This document shows positions 1-8,090 of a stretch of 64,000 bases of DNA, piece by piece. Source of the stretch: DATEDA01 sp963789885 (GTDB taxonomy: Bacteria > Pseudomonadota > Gammaproteobacteria > Burkholderiales > SG8-39); contig CAWBNB010000071.1 of the NCBI GenBank assembly GCA_963789885.1, forward strand, positions 242,762-306,761. The letters are read 5' to 3'. Both the position numbers and the translations under genes were made by a program. The notes below the pieces were generated by a model. It made no database searches. It had not been told where the DNA came from and saw only the letters and a list, made by a program, of their open reading frames with translations. How positions within the stretch are numbered: position 1 is the first letter of the stretch; every line of letters starts with the position of its first letter.

Positions 1-2
1 AG

Positions 3-128
3 GTCCGCGATTACATCTACGTAATCGATCCGCGCGGGAACCTGATGCTGCGGTTTCCCAAGGACGCCGACCCGAAGCGGATGATCAAGGACCTGCAGCG
101 ACTCCTGAAGTACTCGAGCATCGGCTGA
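3..128 (+). CDS. C-terminal end of a cytochrome-oxidase-assembly-like protein (partial)
   Basis: The open frame enters from the left edge and stops at TGA 126-128, leaving 41 codons. The tail (VIDPRGNLMLRFPKDADPKR followed by MIKDLQRLL) resembles the end of the SCO/thioredoxin-fold proteins encoded just upstream of ctaA/ctaB in betaproteobacterial cytochrome c oxidase clusters. The catalytic part lies outside the window, so the assignment rests on the tail and on the ctaB-SCO pair that follows. ctaA, often found between these genes, is not here. Confidence 0.5.
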   Translation, partial: VRDYIYVIDPRGNLMLRFPKDADPKRMIKDLQRLLKYSSIG

Positions 129-211
129 GCGGTGGCGCGCACGAGGTTTCAGAGGCAGTCGACGTGATAAACTCGGGGCTCGCAACGCCCGCTGTACCAG
201 CGCCCTTTCCG

Positions 212-1102
212 ATGACCGCCACCGCGCTCGGCACCACCACGCACCGCCTGCGCCGGTTTCTCGAGCTGACGAAACCGCGCGTCGTGTCGCTGATCGTGTT
301 CTGCGCGGTGATCGGCATGTTCCTCGCAGTACCCGCGGGAAGCTGGATCTCGCTCGACGTCCTGCTCGCGGCCACCGCCGGCATCGCGCTCGTGGCCGGC
401 GCCGCAGCGGCGGTCAACTGCCTGGTGGAGCAGAAGATCGACGCCGTGATGGCGCGCACCCGGGCGAGACCGCTGCCGCGCGGCGAGCTGTCGTCGCTGC
501 AGACGCTGGTCTTCGCGGGCGTGGTCGGCGGCGCCGGGCTGTGGCTGCTGTACCGGTTCGTGAACCCGCTCACGATGTGGCTCACGCTTGGGACGTTCGT
601 GGGTTACGCCGTCCTCTATACGGTGGTCCTCAAGCCGCTCACTCCGCAGAACATCGTGATCGGCGGCGCGTCGGGCGCGATGCCGCCGGTGCTCGGCTGG
701 GCGGCGGTGACGGGGCAGGTGACGCCGGAAGCGCTGCTGCTGTTCCTCATCATCTTCGCCTGGACGCCGCCGCACTTCTGGTCGCTCGCGCTCTATCGCG
801 CGGAGGAATACGCGCGTGTCGGGCTGCCGATGCTGCCGGTGACCCACGGACGCAAGTTCACCCAGCTGCACGTGCTGCTCTACACGCTGATCCTCGCCGC
901 CGCCAGCGTCATGCCGTTCGTCTACGGGATGAGCGGCTGGCTCTATCTCGCCGCGGCGATCGCGCTCGGCGCTCTCTTCATCGCCTACGCGGTGCGCATC
1001 TATGTCGATTACAGCGACGCCCTCGCGCGGCGGACCTTCCGCTACTCGATCGTCTACCTCGCGGCGCTCTTCGCCGCGCTGCTTGTCGATCACTATCTAT
1101 AG
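212..1102 (+). CDS. ctaB: Protoheme IX farnesyltransferase (heme O synthase)
   Basis: CtaB/CyoE adds a farnesyl group to the vinyl group of heme b to make heme O for the terminal oxidases; it is a polytopic inner-membrane UbiA-family prenyltransferase. The N-terminus LELTKPRVVSL (residues about 18-28) and the prenyl-diphosphate/Mg site NCLVEQKIDAVMARTRARPL (residues 69-88) are diagnostic, and hydrophobic helices fill the rest. The ATG at 212 gives 296 residues, the usual length; an in-frame GTG at 164 would add 16 unconserved residues. Neither start has a strong ribosome binding site. The SCO gene begins inside its last codons, so the two are translationally coupled. Confidence 0.95.
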   Translation: MTATALGTTTHRLRRFLELTKPRVVSLIVFCAVIGMFLAVPAGSWISLDVLLAATAGIALVAGAAAAVNCLVEQKIDAVMARTRARPLPRGELSSLQTLVFAGVVGGAGLWLLYRFVNPLTMWLTLGTFVGYAVLYTVVLKPLTPQNIVIGGASGAMPPVLGWAAVTGQVTPEALLLFLIIFAWTPPHFWSLALYRAEEYARVGLPMLPVTHGRKFTQLHVLLYTLILAAASVMPFVYGMSGWLYLAAAIALGALFIAYAVRIYVDYSDALARRTFRYSIVYLAALFAALLVDHYL

Positions 1103-1676
1103 GCTCGTCGCGCTGGTCGCTGCGGTGCTGGTCGCCGCGTGCGATCCCGGCAAGCCTTCATTCAAGAGCGTCGACGTCACCGGCGCCGACTTCGGGCGCG
1201 AGTTCCAGCTCACCGATCACACCGGGAAGCCGCGGACGCTGGCCGACTTCAAGGGCAAGGTCGTGGTGGTGTTCTTCGGCTACACGCAGTGTCCGGACGT
1301 GTGTCCGACGACGCTGGTCGACATGAAGGCGGTGAAAGAGCAGCTCGGCAAGGACGGCGAGCGTTTGCAGGTGCTCTTCGTGACGGTCGACCCCGAGCGG
1401 GATACGCCCGAGCTGCTTTCCAAATACGTGCCGGCCTTCGACCCGTCTTTCATCGGGCTCTACGGGGACGCGGAAGCCACCGCACGCACCGCCAAGGAGT
1501 TCAAGGTGTTCTACAAGAAGGTCCCCGGCTCCAGCCCGACCAACTACTCGGTCGACCACACCGCGGCGCTGTACGTGTACGACCCGTCCGGGCGGCTCCG
1601 GCTGTTCGCGAAACACGCCCAGGGCGCCGAAGCGCTGGCGCACGACATCAAGCTGCTGCTCGACCAACCGCGCTGA
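1083..1676 (+). CDS. SCO1/SenC copper chaperone lipoprotein for cytochrome c oxidase
   Basis: SCO proteins deliver copper to the CuA centre of cytochrome oxidase. Copper ligands are present: Cys70 and Cys74 in CPDVC and His159 in SVDHTAALYV. I chose the TTG at 1083 because it gives a short lipoprotein signal (hydrophobic LVALVAAVLVAAC, lipidated Cys20) and a 197-residue product of normal length. A more upstream start near 1002 would prepend arginine/serine-rich residues read from inside ctaB. The gene overlaps ctaB by 20 bases, which fits a ctaB-SCO operon at the end of an oxidase biogenesis cluster. Confidence 0.92.
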   Translation: MSITIYRLVALVAAVLVAACDPGKPSFKSVDVTGADFGREFQLTDHTGKPRTLADFKGKVVVVFFGYTQCPDVCPTTLVDMKAVKEQLGKDGERLQVLFVTVDPERDTPELLSKYVPAFDPSFIGLYGDAEATARTAKEFKVFYKKVPGSSPTNYSVDHTAALYVYDPSGRLRLFAKHAQGAEALAHDIKLLLDQPR

Positions 1677-1787
1677 TCCAGCCGACGCCCCGGAGGTTGC
1701 TACCCCGCTGACCTGGGAGGCCGAGGGGGCGCTGACCCCCTGACCTGGGGGCCCGAGCGCGAGAGGCCGCGACTCCAGAAAGCAGAA

Positions 1788-1807
1788 CGCCCGGCCGATG
1801 CCGGGCG
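1788..1807 (-). terminator. Hairpin downstream of rpoH
   Basis: An 8-bp perfect stem (CGCCCGGC / GCCGGGCG) encloses the loop CGAT. Read on the minus strand it is followed by a T-rich run (TTCTGCTTTCT), so it may terminate rpoH transcription and possibly also SCO transcription from the other side. The T tract is interrupted, so the call is moderate. Confidence 0.4.
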
Positions 1808-1895
1808 CTCCTCGGTGCGACGCATCAGTCAGCGCGCGTCGGTGCCGATCACTCCTCGGTGCGACGGGTCAGTCAGCGCGCGTCGGTGCCGATCA
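1808..1895. repeat. Two-copy 44-bp tandem duplication spanning the rpoH 3' end
   Basis: Bases 1808-1851 and 1852-1895 are the same 44-bp unit with two mismatches (gcgacgCAtcag against gcgacgGGtcag). The right copy holds the last codons and stop of rpoH; the left copy duplicates them outside the gene. The rpoH product keeps its normal C-terminus, so the duplication is likely neutral. Confidence 0.9.
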
Positions 1896-2730
1896 CTCCG
1901 CGCATCTTCTGCATCGCCTTCGCCTCGATCTGCCGGATGCGCTCGGCGGATACCTTGAACTCGGCCGCGAGATCGTGCAGCGTGGCCGTATCCTTCTCGC
2001 GCAGCCAGCGCGCCTCGATGATCCGGCGGCTGCGCGGATCGAGCGACGCCAGCGCGGCCGCCAGCCCGTCGGAGCGCAGGCGCTCGGCCTCGGCGGCTTC
2101 CACCAGCGCCGAAGGCTCATCCTGCGAGTCGGCCAGGTAGGCGATCGGCGCGTAGGTTTCCTCATCGTCGTCGACCGAGGGCTCGAGCGCGAGCTCCTGC
2201 CCGGAGAGCCGCATCTCCATCTCCGCGACCTCCTCGGGCTTCACGTTGAGCGTGTCGGCGATGTGGTGGAGCTGGGCTTGCGTGAGCGGCTCGAGACCCG
2301 GCTTCATGCTGCGCAGGTTGAAGAAGAGCTTGCGCTGCGCTTTCGTGGTCGCGATCCGCACCAGCCTCCAGTTGCGCAGGATGAACTCGTGCATCTCGGC
2401 CTTGATCCAATGGATGGCAAACGACACCAGCCGGACCCCGCGCTCCGGGTCGTAGCGCTTCACCGCCTTCATCAGGCCGATATTGCCTTCCTGGATGAGG
2501 TCGCCGTGGGGCAGGCCGTAGCCGAGATAGCCGCGGGCGATCGCCACCACCACGCGCAGGTGCGAGAGCACGAGTTGCCGCGCAGCGTCGAGGTCGGTGT
2601 CGTCGCGGAACTTCCGAGCGAGCCGCAACTCTTCATCCTGGGTCAGGAGCGGAAAACGATTTACCGCCTGGACGTACTGATCCAGGCTTCCGACGGCCGA
2701 CGGAACGGGCAGCGCGAAGGCTTGAGTCAT
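1873..2730 (-). CDS. rpoH: RNA polymerase sigma-32 factor (heat shock)
   Basis: RpoH directs RNA polymerase to heat-shock promoters. The sequence has sigma-70 region 2 (GDLIQEGNIGLMKAVKRYDP, then FAIHWIKAEMHEFILRNWRL), the RpoH-type Q(R/K)KLFFNLR segment at about residues 130-137, and region 4 (AAEFKVSAERIRQIEAKAMQ). The ATG at 2730 sits 9 bases after a strong AGGAGG and gives 285 residues, the family's normal size; an upstream in-frame start would lack a ribosome binding site. The leader carries a perfect CIRCE element, so HrcA repression is expected. ftsY-ftsE-ftsX lie upstream on the same strand, the common proteobacterial order. Confidence 0.97.
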   Translation of the reverse strand: MTQAFALPVPSAVGSLDQYVQAVNRFPLLTQDEELRLARKFRDDTDLDAARQLVLSHLRVVVAIARGYLGYGLPHGDLIQEGNIGLMKAVKRYDPERGVRLVSFAIHWIKAEMHEFILRNWRLVRIATTKAQRKLFFNLRSMKPGLEPLTQAQLHHIADTLNVKPEEVAEMEMRLSGQELALEPSVDDDEETYAPIAYLADSQDEPSALVEAAEAERLRSDGLAAALASLDPRSRRIIEARWLREKDTATLHDLAAEFKVSAERIRQIEAKAMQKMRGVIGTDAR

Positions 2731-2756
2731 ATCTTCGAACCTCCTAGGCGAGTAGT

Positions 2757-2783
2757 TTAGCACTCTGAAGATTAGAGTGCTAA
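2757..2783. promoter_or_regulatory. CIRCE operator (HrcA binding site) upstream of rpoH
   Basis: The sequence is TTAGCACTC-N9-GAGTGCTAA with no mismatch to the CIRCE consensus, starting 27 bases upstream of the rpoH start codon. CIRCE is bound by the repressor HrcA, whose activity depends on GroESL. Comparative work has noted CIRCE in front of rpoH in betaproteobacteria, which joins the HrcA and sigma-32 circuits. Confidence 0.95.
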
Positions 2784-2842
2784 ATCCCCGAGTAGTTCAC
2801 TCGGCTTCTCCCTGGACCCCGCGGGCGGGGCCGCAAGCAGCG

Positions 2843-3751
2843 CTACCTGGGCTGGACAGAATGTAAGTGTCTACTCACTGATAGATAAGCTCCTGCCCAG
2901 CCCAAAGCGCCGGCGAAGCCCAGGCAGGCGGCGAGGTCTCCCACTGGCGGCAGCGCCAGCCGGAACTCCGAGCCGTAGGTCGCGGCGAGACGAGCCACCT
3001 CGCCATTCAGGACGTGGAGGCTGCCTCCGACCAGGCCGAGGGCGACGATCCCCCCCGCGAGACCGATCACGGTGCCTTGCCAGACGAATGGGCGTCGGAT
3101 GTAGCTTGTAGTGGCCCCGATCAGGCGGCTCACCTCGATCTCCGCCTGCTGGGTCACGATCTGCAGGCGGACGGTGTTGAAGGTCACGGCGATCATCCCG
3201 ACCGCGAGCAGGCCGGCGAGGAGCGCCACGGCGACGCCCCCGAGGCGGAGCAGCGCGTCGAGCCGCTGCAGCCACAGCGTATCGAGCTGGACGAGGGCGA
3301 CCTTGGGCAGCCGACGCAGTTCGGCAGCGAGCCGCTCGGCGTCGGCGGTGGTGCCGGGCGCGAGGTCGACGATGACGGCGTCGGGCAGTGGATTCGAGCC
3401 CAGCGTCGCAGCGATCTCGCCCGCACCCTCCGTCTGCCTCAGCTCGGCGAGGGCACGGTCCTTGGGCACGAACCGGCTCCGCCGCACGCCCGATGCGTTC
3501 GCCACTGCGGCCTCGACCCGGGCAGCGTCGGTGCGCGCCGCATCCGGTGTCATGAACACCGCGAGTTGCGGGTCGCCGGTTGCGTGCCCCGCAAGACGCT
3601 CGGTGTTTGCGAGTACGACCCACGCTCCCAGCGGAAGCGCAAGCGCGACGCCGATCGCGAGGACGTTGAGCGCCGTCGCGCCCGGCGATCGTGCGAGCCG
3701 GCGGAGCGTCGCCGCGAGGCTCCGGGCATGGTGGCGCAGCCAGGCGCTCAT
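2843..3751 (-). CDS. ftsX: Cell division ABC-transporter-like membrane protein FtsX
   Basis: FtsX is the membrane partner of FtsE; the complex activates periplasmic peptidoglycan hydrolases at the septum. The protein has an N-terminal membrane helix (about residues 27-50), a large periplasmic loop (residues 60-165) and three C-terminal helices (about 170-195, 222-245 and 270-290), the FtsX topology. Length is 302 residues. It starts 10 bases after the ftsE stop codon. The segment QIVTQQAEIEVSRLIGATTS matches the conserved cytoplasmic coupling region of FtsX. Confidence 0.93.
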   Translation of the reverse strand: MSAWLRHHARSLAATLRRLARSPGATALNVLAIGVALALPLGAWVVLANTERLAGHATGDPQLAVFMTPDAARTDAARVEAAVANASGVRRSRFVPKDRALAELRQTEGAGEIAATLGSNPLPDAVIVDLAPGTTADAERLAAELRRLPKVALVQLDTLWLQRLDALLRLGGVAVALLAGLLAVGMIAVTFNTVRLQIVTQQAEIEVSRLIGATTSYIRRPFVWQGTVIGLAGGIVALGLVGGSLHVLNGEVARLAATYGSEFRLALPPVGDLAACLGFAGALGWAGAYLSVSRHLHSVQPR

Positions 3752-3761
3752 CGGGCGAACC

Positions 3762-4424
3762 TCATCGGTCGAGAACGCGACCGTGGTCGAGGCGCACCGC
3801 GCGCGTTCCGAACCGCTCGACCAGCCCTGCGTCGTGGGTGGCGATTAACACGGTGACTCCGACCTGATTGAACGCCCGGAAGATCTCCATGACCTCGGTC
3901 GCCGCCCCGCTGTCGAGGTTCGCGGTCGGCTCGTCGGCGAGGAGGATCCCGGGCCGGTTGACGACTGCGCGCGCGATGCAGAGCCGCTGCTGCTCACCGC
4001 CGGAGAGCATCACCGGCAGCGCCTTCTCGCGGCCGGCGAGGCCGACCTTCTCGAGGGCCGCGCGCACGCGGCGTGCCGCCTCGCGCGGCGGCTCGCCGCA
4101 GATCTGGAGCGGGAGCATCGCGTTCTCGAAGACGTTCCGGTCGTGGAGTAGCTTCTGGTCCTGGAACACGAGGCCCAGGCTGCGCCGCAGGAACGGCAGG
4201 GCGGCCTCGCGTAGCGCGCCCACGTTCTGGCCGTTCACGAGCACCGCGCCGCTCGTCGCGCGTTCGATCGCCGGGATCAGCTTGAGCGCGGTCGTCTTGC
4301 CGGCGCCCGAATGCCCTGTCAGGAACGCGAACTCGCCGGCCTCGACCGCGAAGGTCGCATCGCGCAGCGCTTCGTAACCGTCCGGGTAGCGTTTGCCGAC
4401 ACGGTTGAAGCTGACGAGCGCCAC
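3762..4424 (-). CDS. ftsE: Cell division ATP-binding protein FtsE
   Basis: FtsE is the ATPase of the FtsEX complex. It shows Walker A GHSGAGKT (residues 37-44), the ABC signature LSGGEQQRLCIARAVVNRP, Walker B ILLADEPTANLD and the H-loop IATHD. The GTG at 4424 gives 220 residues, the family length. It lies 4 bases after the ftsY stop, and a longer reading would begin inside ftsY. The gene is in the ftsY-ftsE-ftsX-rpoH run, so division and SRP-receptor genes are probably co-transcribed. Confidence 0.95.
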   Translation of the reverse strand: MALVSFNRVGKRYPDGYEALRDATFAVEAGEFAFLTGHSGAGKTTALKLIPAIERATSGAVLVNGQNVGALREAALPFLRRSLGLVFQDQKLLHDRNVFENAMLPLQICGEPPREAARRVRAALEKVGLAGREKALPVMLSGGEQQRLCIARAVVNRPGILLADEPTANLDSGAATEVMEIFRAFNQVGVTVLIATHDAGLVERFGTRAVRLDHGRVLDR

Positions 4425-4428
4425 GCGG

Positions 4429-5361
4429 TCAGTCGACGAGCGCGCGCGCGAACTCGTCGGCGGCGAACGGGCGCAGGTCGTCGATGCCCTCGCCCACGCC
4501 GATGAACGCGAGCGGCACTGGCCGTTGCGCGGCAATCGCCGCCACGACCCCGCCCTTCGCCGTGCCGTCGAGCTTGGTGAGCACGAGGCCGGTCAGCCCG
4601 AGCGCATCGTCGAATGCCTTCACCTGCGCGAGGGCGTTCTGGCCGGTGTTCGCATCGAGCACGAGCCAGACGGCGTGCGGCGCAGTCGGCTCCGCCTTCG
4701 CGATCACCCGCTTGATCTTCTTCAACTCCTCCATGAGATGGAGCTGCGTCGGCAACCGGCCGGCCGTGTCCGCGATCACGACGTCGATGCCGCGCGCCCG
4801 CGCGGCCTGGATCGCGTCGAAGATCACCGCCGCCGGATCGCCCCCTTCCTGCGCGATCACCGCCACGCTGTTTCGCTCGCCCCAGGCGGCGAGCTGCTCG
4901 CGCGCCGCCGCACGGAAGGTATCGCCCGCGGCGAGCAGCACCGACAGGTTCTCGCCCTGCAGCCACTTGGCGAGCTTGCCGATCGAGGTCGTCTTGCCCG
5001 CGCCGTTGACCCCGGCGACCATGATTACGAACGGCTTGTACCCGGTGGCGGCGAACGGCCGCTCGAGCGGCGCGAGGAGCGCCGCAAGCTCCACCCCGAG
5101 CGCCGCCTTCAGCGCCTGCGGCGTCTCGATCCGCTCCTTCCTCGCGCGCGAGCGCAGGCGCTCGATGAGCGTGCGCGCGGCGTCGAGCCCGGCGTCGGCG
5201 GAAATGAGCGCGCTCTCGAGGTCCTCGAAGAGCTGCTCGTCGACCCGCGTGCCGCCGAAGAGGCCGGTGAGCTGCGAGCCGGTCTTCTTCAGGCCCCGTT
5301 TGAGCCGGTCGAGCCAGGAGCCGGAGGACGACGAGTCCGGTTGCTTGCGGAAGTTGAGCAC
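4429..5361 (-). CDS. ftsY: Signal recognition particle receptor FtsY
   Basis: FtsY is the SRP receptor GTPase that targets nascent membrane proteins to the translocon. The N domain (residues about 15-95) precedes the G domain with G1 GVNGAGKTTSIGKLA, the DTFRAAAREQL insertion motif, DTAGRLPTQ and TKLDGTAKGG. At 310 residues it lacks the long acidic A domain of E. coli FtsY, as is common outside the enterics. It is divergent from the M16 peptidase gene, with only 48 bases between them. Confidence 0.97.
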   Translation of the reverse strand: MLNFRKQPDSSSSGSWLDRLKRGLKKTGSQLTGLFGGTRVDEQLFEDLESALISADAGLDAARTLIERLRSRARKERIETPQALKAALGVELAALLAPLERPFAATGYKPFVIMVAGVNGAGKTTSIGKLAKWLQGENLSVLLAAGDTFRAAAREQLAAWGERNSVAVIAQEGGDPAAVIFDAIQAARARGIDVVIADTAGRLPTQLHLMEELKKIKRVIAKAEPTAPHAVWLVLDANTGQNALAQVKAFDDALGLTGLVLTKLDGTAKGGVVAAIAAQRPVPLAFIGVGEGIDDLRPFAADEFARALVD

Positions 5362-5409
5362 TGCGGAGAAGGGGCTAAGATAGCGCGCGATTCTAGCAAA
5401 CCGCCCTTG

Positions 5410-6783
5410 ATGTCCCGCCGCTTCCTGCTCGTTTCGCGCTGCCTCCTCGTGTCGCTCGTGTTCGCCGCCGGCTGCGCGGCCGCGAATCCTTATGAACGGA
5501 CGCTCGCGAACGGCCTACGCGTGATCGTCAAGGAGGATAGCCGCGCACCGACCGTCGCGCATCTCGTCTGGTACCGGGTCGGGAGCATGGACGAGACGAA
5601 CGGCGCCACCGGCATCGCGCACGTGCTTGAGCACATGATGTTCAAGGGCACGAAGACGGTCGCCTCCGGGGAGTTCTCCCGGCGCGTTGCTGCCGCGGGT
5701 GGACGGGAGAACGCATTCACGGGCCGCGACTATACCGTGTACTTCCAGCAGGTCGAACGCTCGCGCCTCCCGCTCATGATGCAGCTCGAGGCCGACCGGA
5801 TGGCGAATCTCGTCGTGGTCCCGGACGAGTTCGCGCGTGAGATCAAGGTGGTCCAGGAGGAGCGGCGCCTGCGCACCGACGACCACCCGCGCTCGCTCGT
5901 GTACGAGACCCTCATGGCGGCGGCGTTCCAGGTCCATCCGTACCGGCGTCCGATCGTCGGCTGGATGACCGATCTGGAGGCGATGACCGCCGCCGACGTG
6001 CGCGACTGGTACGCACGCTGGTACGCGCCCAACAATGCATTCCTGGTCGTCGTTGGCGACGTGTCGGCGGAGAGCGTGTTCGCGCTCGCCGAGACGCACT
6101 ACGGTGCTCTCCCGGTCCGCACGCTGCCCGCGCGCAAGCCCCAGGAAGAGCCGGCTCAGGCGGGCGCGCGCCGCGTGGTGGTCAAGGCGCCGGCGGAGCT
6201 TGCATACCTCCTGATGGCCTACAAGGCGCCTGTGCTGCGGGACGTCGCGAAGGACCGCGAACCTTATGCGCTCGCGGTGCTCGCCGCGGTGCTGGACGGA
6301 AACGATTCGGCACGCCTGAAGCGGCGGCTCGTCCGCGAACGTCGGATCGCCAACGAAGCTGGCGCGAGCTACGAAGCCTACGCCCGGGGACCCGGCGTCC
6401 TGATACTCGAGGGCGTGCCGGCTCAGGGGCGAACCGTCGCCGAGCTCGAGGCCGGGTTCCGAGCCGAGCTTGCCGAGATCGCGGCGGATGGGGTGACCTC
6501 GCCCGAGCTCGAGCGGGCGAAGATCCAGTTCGTCGCCGGCCAGGTGTACAAGCGCGACTCGATCTTCGCCCAGGCGCTCGAGCTCGGGATGCTCGAGTCC
6601 GCGGGCCTCTCGTTCGGCGACGCCGACCGGATCCTCGAGCAGGTGCGCGCGGTCACTGCCGATGAAGTCCGCGCGGCTGCGCGACGGTATCTGGTCGAGG
6701 ACGGCCTCACCGTGGCGACGCTCGAACCGCAGCCGATGGACTCCGGGCGGCCGCGGGTCCGCTCGGGCACGGGGCGACACTGA
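5410..6783 (+). CDS. Catalytic M16 family zinc metallopeptidase
   Basis: This is a pitrilysin-type peptidase with the inverted zinc motif HVLEH (His71, Glu74, His75). The N-terminus is a signal sequence ending in AAGC, so it is exported and may be a lipoprotein (Cys22). The ATG at 5410 gives 457 residues; the same frame is open far upstream through the antisense of ftsY, but that part has no homology. Its stop overlaps the start of the next M16 gene by one base (TGATG), so the two proteins are probably made together as an active/inactive heterodimer. Confidence 0.9.
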   Translation: MSRRFLLVSRCLLVSLVFAAGCAAANPYERTLANGLRVIVKEDSRAPTVAHLVWYRVGSMDETNGATGIAHVLEHMMFKGTKTVASGEFSRRVAAAGGRENAFTGRDYTVYFQQVERSRLPLMMQLEADRMANLVVVPDEFAREIKVVQEERRLRTDDHPRSLVYETLMAAAFQVHPYRRPIVGWMTDLEAMTAADVRDWYARWYAPNNAFLVVVGDVSAESVFALAETHYGALPVRTLPARKPQEEPAQAGARRVVVKAPAELAYLLMAYKAPVLRDVAKDREPYALAVLAAVLDGNDSARLKRRLVRERRIANEAGASYEAYARGPGVLILEGVPAQGRTVAELEAGFRAELAEIAADGVTSPELERAKIQFVAGQVYKRDSIFAQALELGMLESAGLSFGDADRILEQVRAVTADEVRAAARRYLVEDGLTVATLEPQPMDSGRPRVRSGTGRH

Positions 6784-8090
6784 TGCGGCTGCGCGTCGTC
6801 CTGGCGCTCGGCGTTATGATCCCCGCGGTTGCCTCGGCGCAGGCGCAACTCGCCGCCCGGCACTGGACCACGCCGTCCGGCACACGCGTGCAGTTCGTCG
6901 AGTCGCGCGCGGTGCCGATGGTCGACATCGCCGTCGACTTCGCCGCGGGGTCGGCGTACGACCCGCCGGCGAAGCCCGGCACTGCCGCATTGACGCACGC
7001 GCTCCTCGACGCGGGTACGACCGAGCTGTCCGAGGACGAGCTCGCGGCAGTATATGCCGACGTCGGCGCGCTCCCGAGCGGCACGGTCGAGCGCGACCGT
7101 GCCACGGTGCAGCTGCGCACGCTGTCGAGCGCTCACGAGCTCGGCCGTGCGGTCGCCGCGTTCGCGGCAATGGTGCAGCGACCGGCGTTTCCGCCGGCAG
7201 CGTTCGAGCGCGAGCGCGCGCGGCTCGCCGCACGCATGCGCGAAGACGAGGTTCAGCCCGGGCCGCTCGCCGACCGGCGGTTCTACGCCGCGCTCTATGG
7301 CGGGCACCCTTACGGCCGGACGGCGACTGCGGAAACAGTGTTGGCCGTCGAGCGCGACGATGTGCTGCGCTTTCATCGCGGGCACTACAGCGCCGACCGC
7401 GCGGTCGTGACCATCCTCGGTGATTTGTCGCCGGACGCCGCGCGGGAAATCGCCGTGCGGCTGACGGCTGCACTCCCGCCCCGCGGGGACGGGTCGGCGC
7501 TTCCGCCGGTCGAGCCGCCAGCGCGGGCCGGGCGCGTCGTCGTACCGCACCCTGCCCAGCAGGCGCACGTTCGCGTGGGCGTCCCAGCACTCGCGCGCAC
7601 CGATCCGGACTACTTCGCGCTCCTTGTCGGCAACTACGTGCTCGGCGGCGGCGGGTTCGTATCGCGGCTGACTCGCGACATCCGCGACGAGCGCGGATAC
7701 GCGTACAGCGTCTACAGCTATTTTCTGCCGCTCGCCCGGCCGGGACCGTTCCAGGTCGGCCTGCAGACGCGCCGCGACCAGGCCGAGGCCGCGCTCGTGC
7801 GCGTGCAGGCGGTCGTGGGCGAGTTCCTGGCGAACGGACCGACCGAGCGCGAGCTCGCCGACGCGAAGGCGAGCCTCGCCGGCGGGTTCCCGCTACGGCT
7901 CGACTCGAACCGGAAGCTGCTCAACGAATGGGCGATCGTCGGGTTCTATCGCCTGCCGGAGACCTGGCTCGCGGACTTCCCGCGCGCGGTGGAGCGCGTC
8001 ACCGCGGCCGACGTCCGTGCCGCCTTCGCGCGGCACGTACAGCCCGAGCGCTTCGTCACCGTGGTGGTCGGTGCGGACGAAGGGAAGTAA
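6783..8090 (+). CDS. Non-catalytic M16 peptidase-like partner subunit
   Basis: The M16 fold is clear (HPYGRTATAETVLAVERDDV, and a glycine-rich LGGGGFVSRLTRDIRDERGY segment), but the zinc motif is replaced by HALLD at the equivalent place, so it should not be catalytic. In M16B proteins the glycine-rich subunit forms the substrate chamber with the zinc subunit, here encoded just upstream. An N-terminal signal peptide (about 20 residues, ending ASAQA) sends it to the periplasm. Length is 435 residues. Confidence 0.9.
   Translation: MRLRVVLALGVMIPAVASAQAQLAARHWTTPSGTRVQFVESRAVPMVDIAVDFAAGSAYDPPAKPGTAALTHALLDAGTTELSEDELAAVYADVGALPSGTVERDRATVQLRTLSSAHELGRAVAAFAAMVQRPAFPPAAFERERARLAARMREDEVQPGPLADRRFYAALYGGHPYGRTATAETVLAVERDDVLRFHRGHYSADRAVVTILGDLSPDAAREIAVRLTAALPPRGDGSALPPVEPPARAGRVVVPHPAQQAHVRVGVPALARTDPDYFALLVGNYVLGGGGFVSRLTRDIRDERGYAYSVYSYFLPLARPGPFQVGLQTRRDQAEAALVRVQAVVGEFLANGPTERELADAKASLAGGFPLRLDSNRKLLNEWAIVGFYRLPETWLADFPRAVERVTAADVRAAFARHVQPERFVTVVVGADEGK

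Noticed and set aside
149..1093. Long antisense open frame over ctaB
   Set aside because: It is Arg/Glu/His-rich without any motif and lies opposite a clear ctaB; GC-rich DNA opens such frames by chance. Similar long antisense frames over mutM, ychF, the cytochrome gene and others were dropped for the same reason.
4393..5409. Upstream extension of the M16 peptidase frame over ftsY
   Set aside because: The frame is open across the ftsY antisense but has no homology; the signal peptide begins at ATG 5410.
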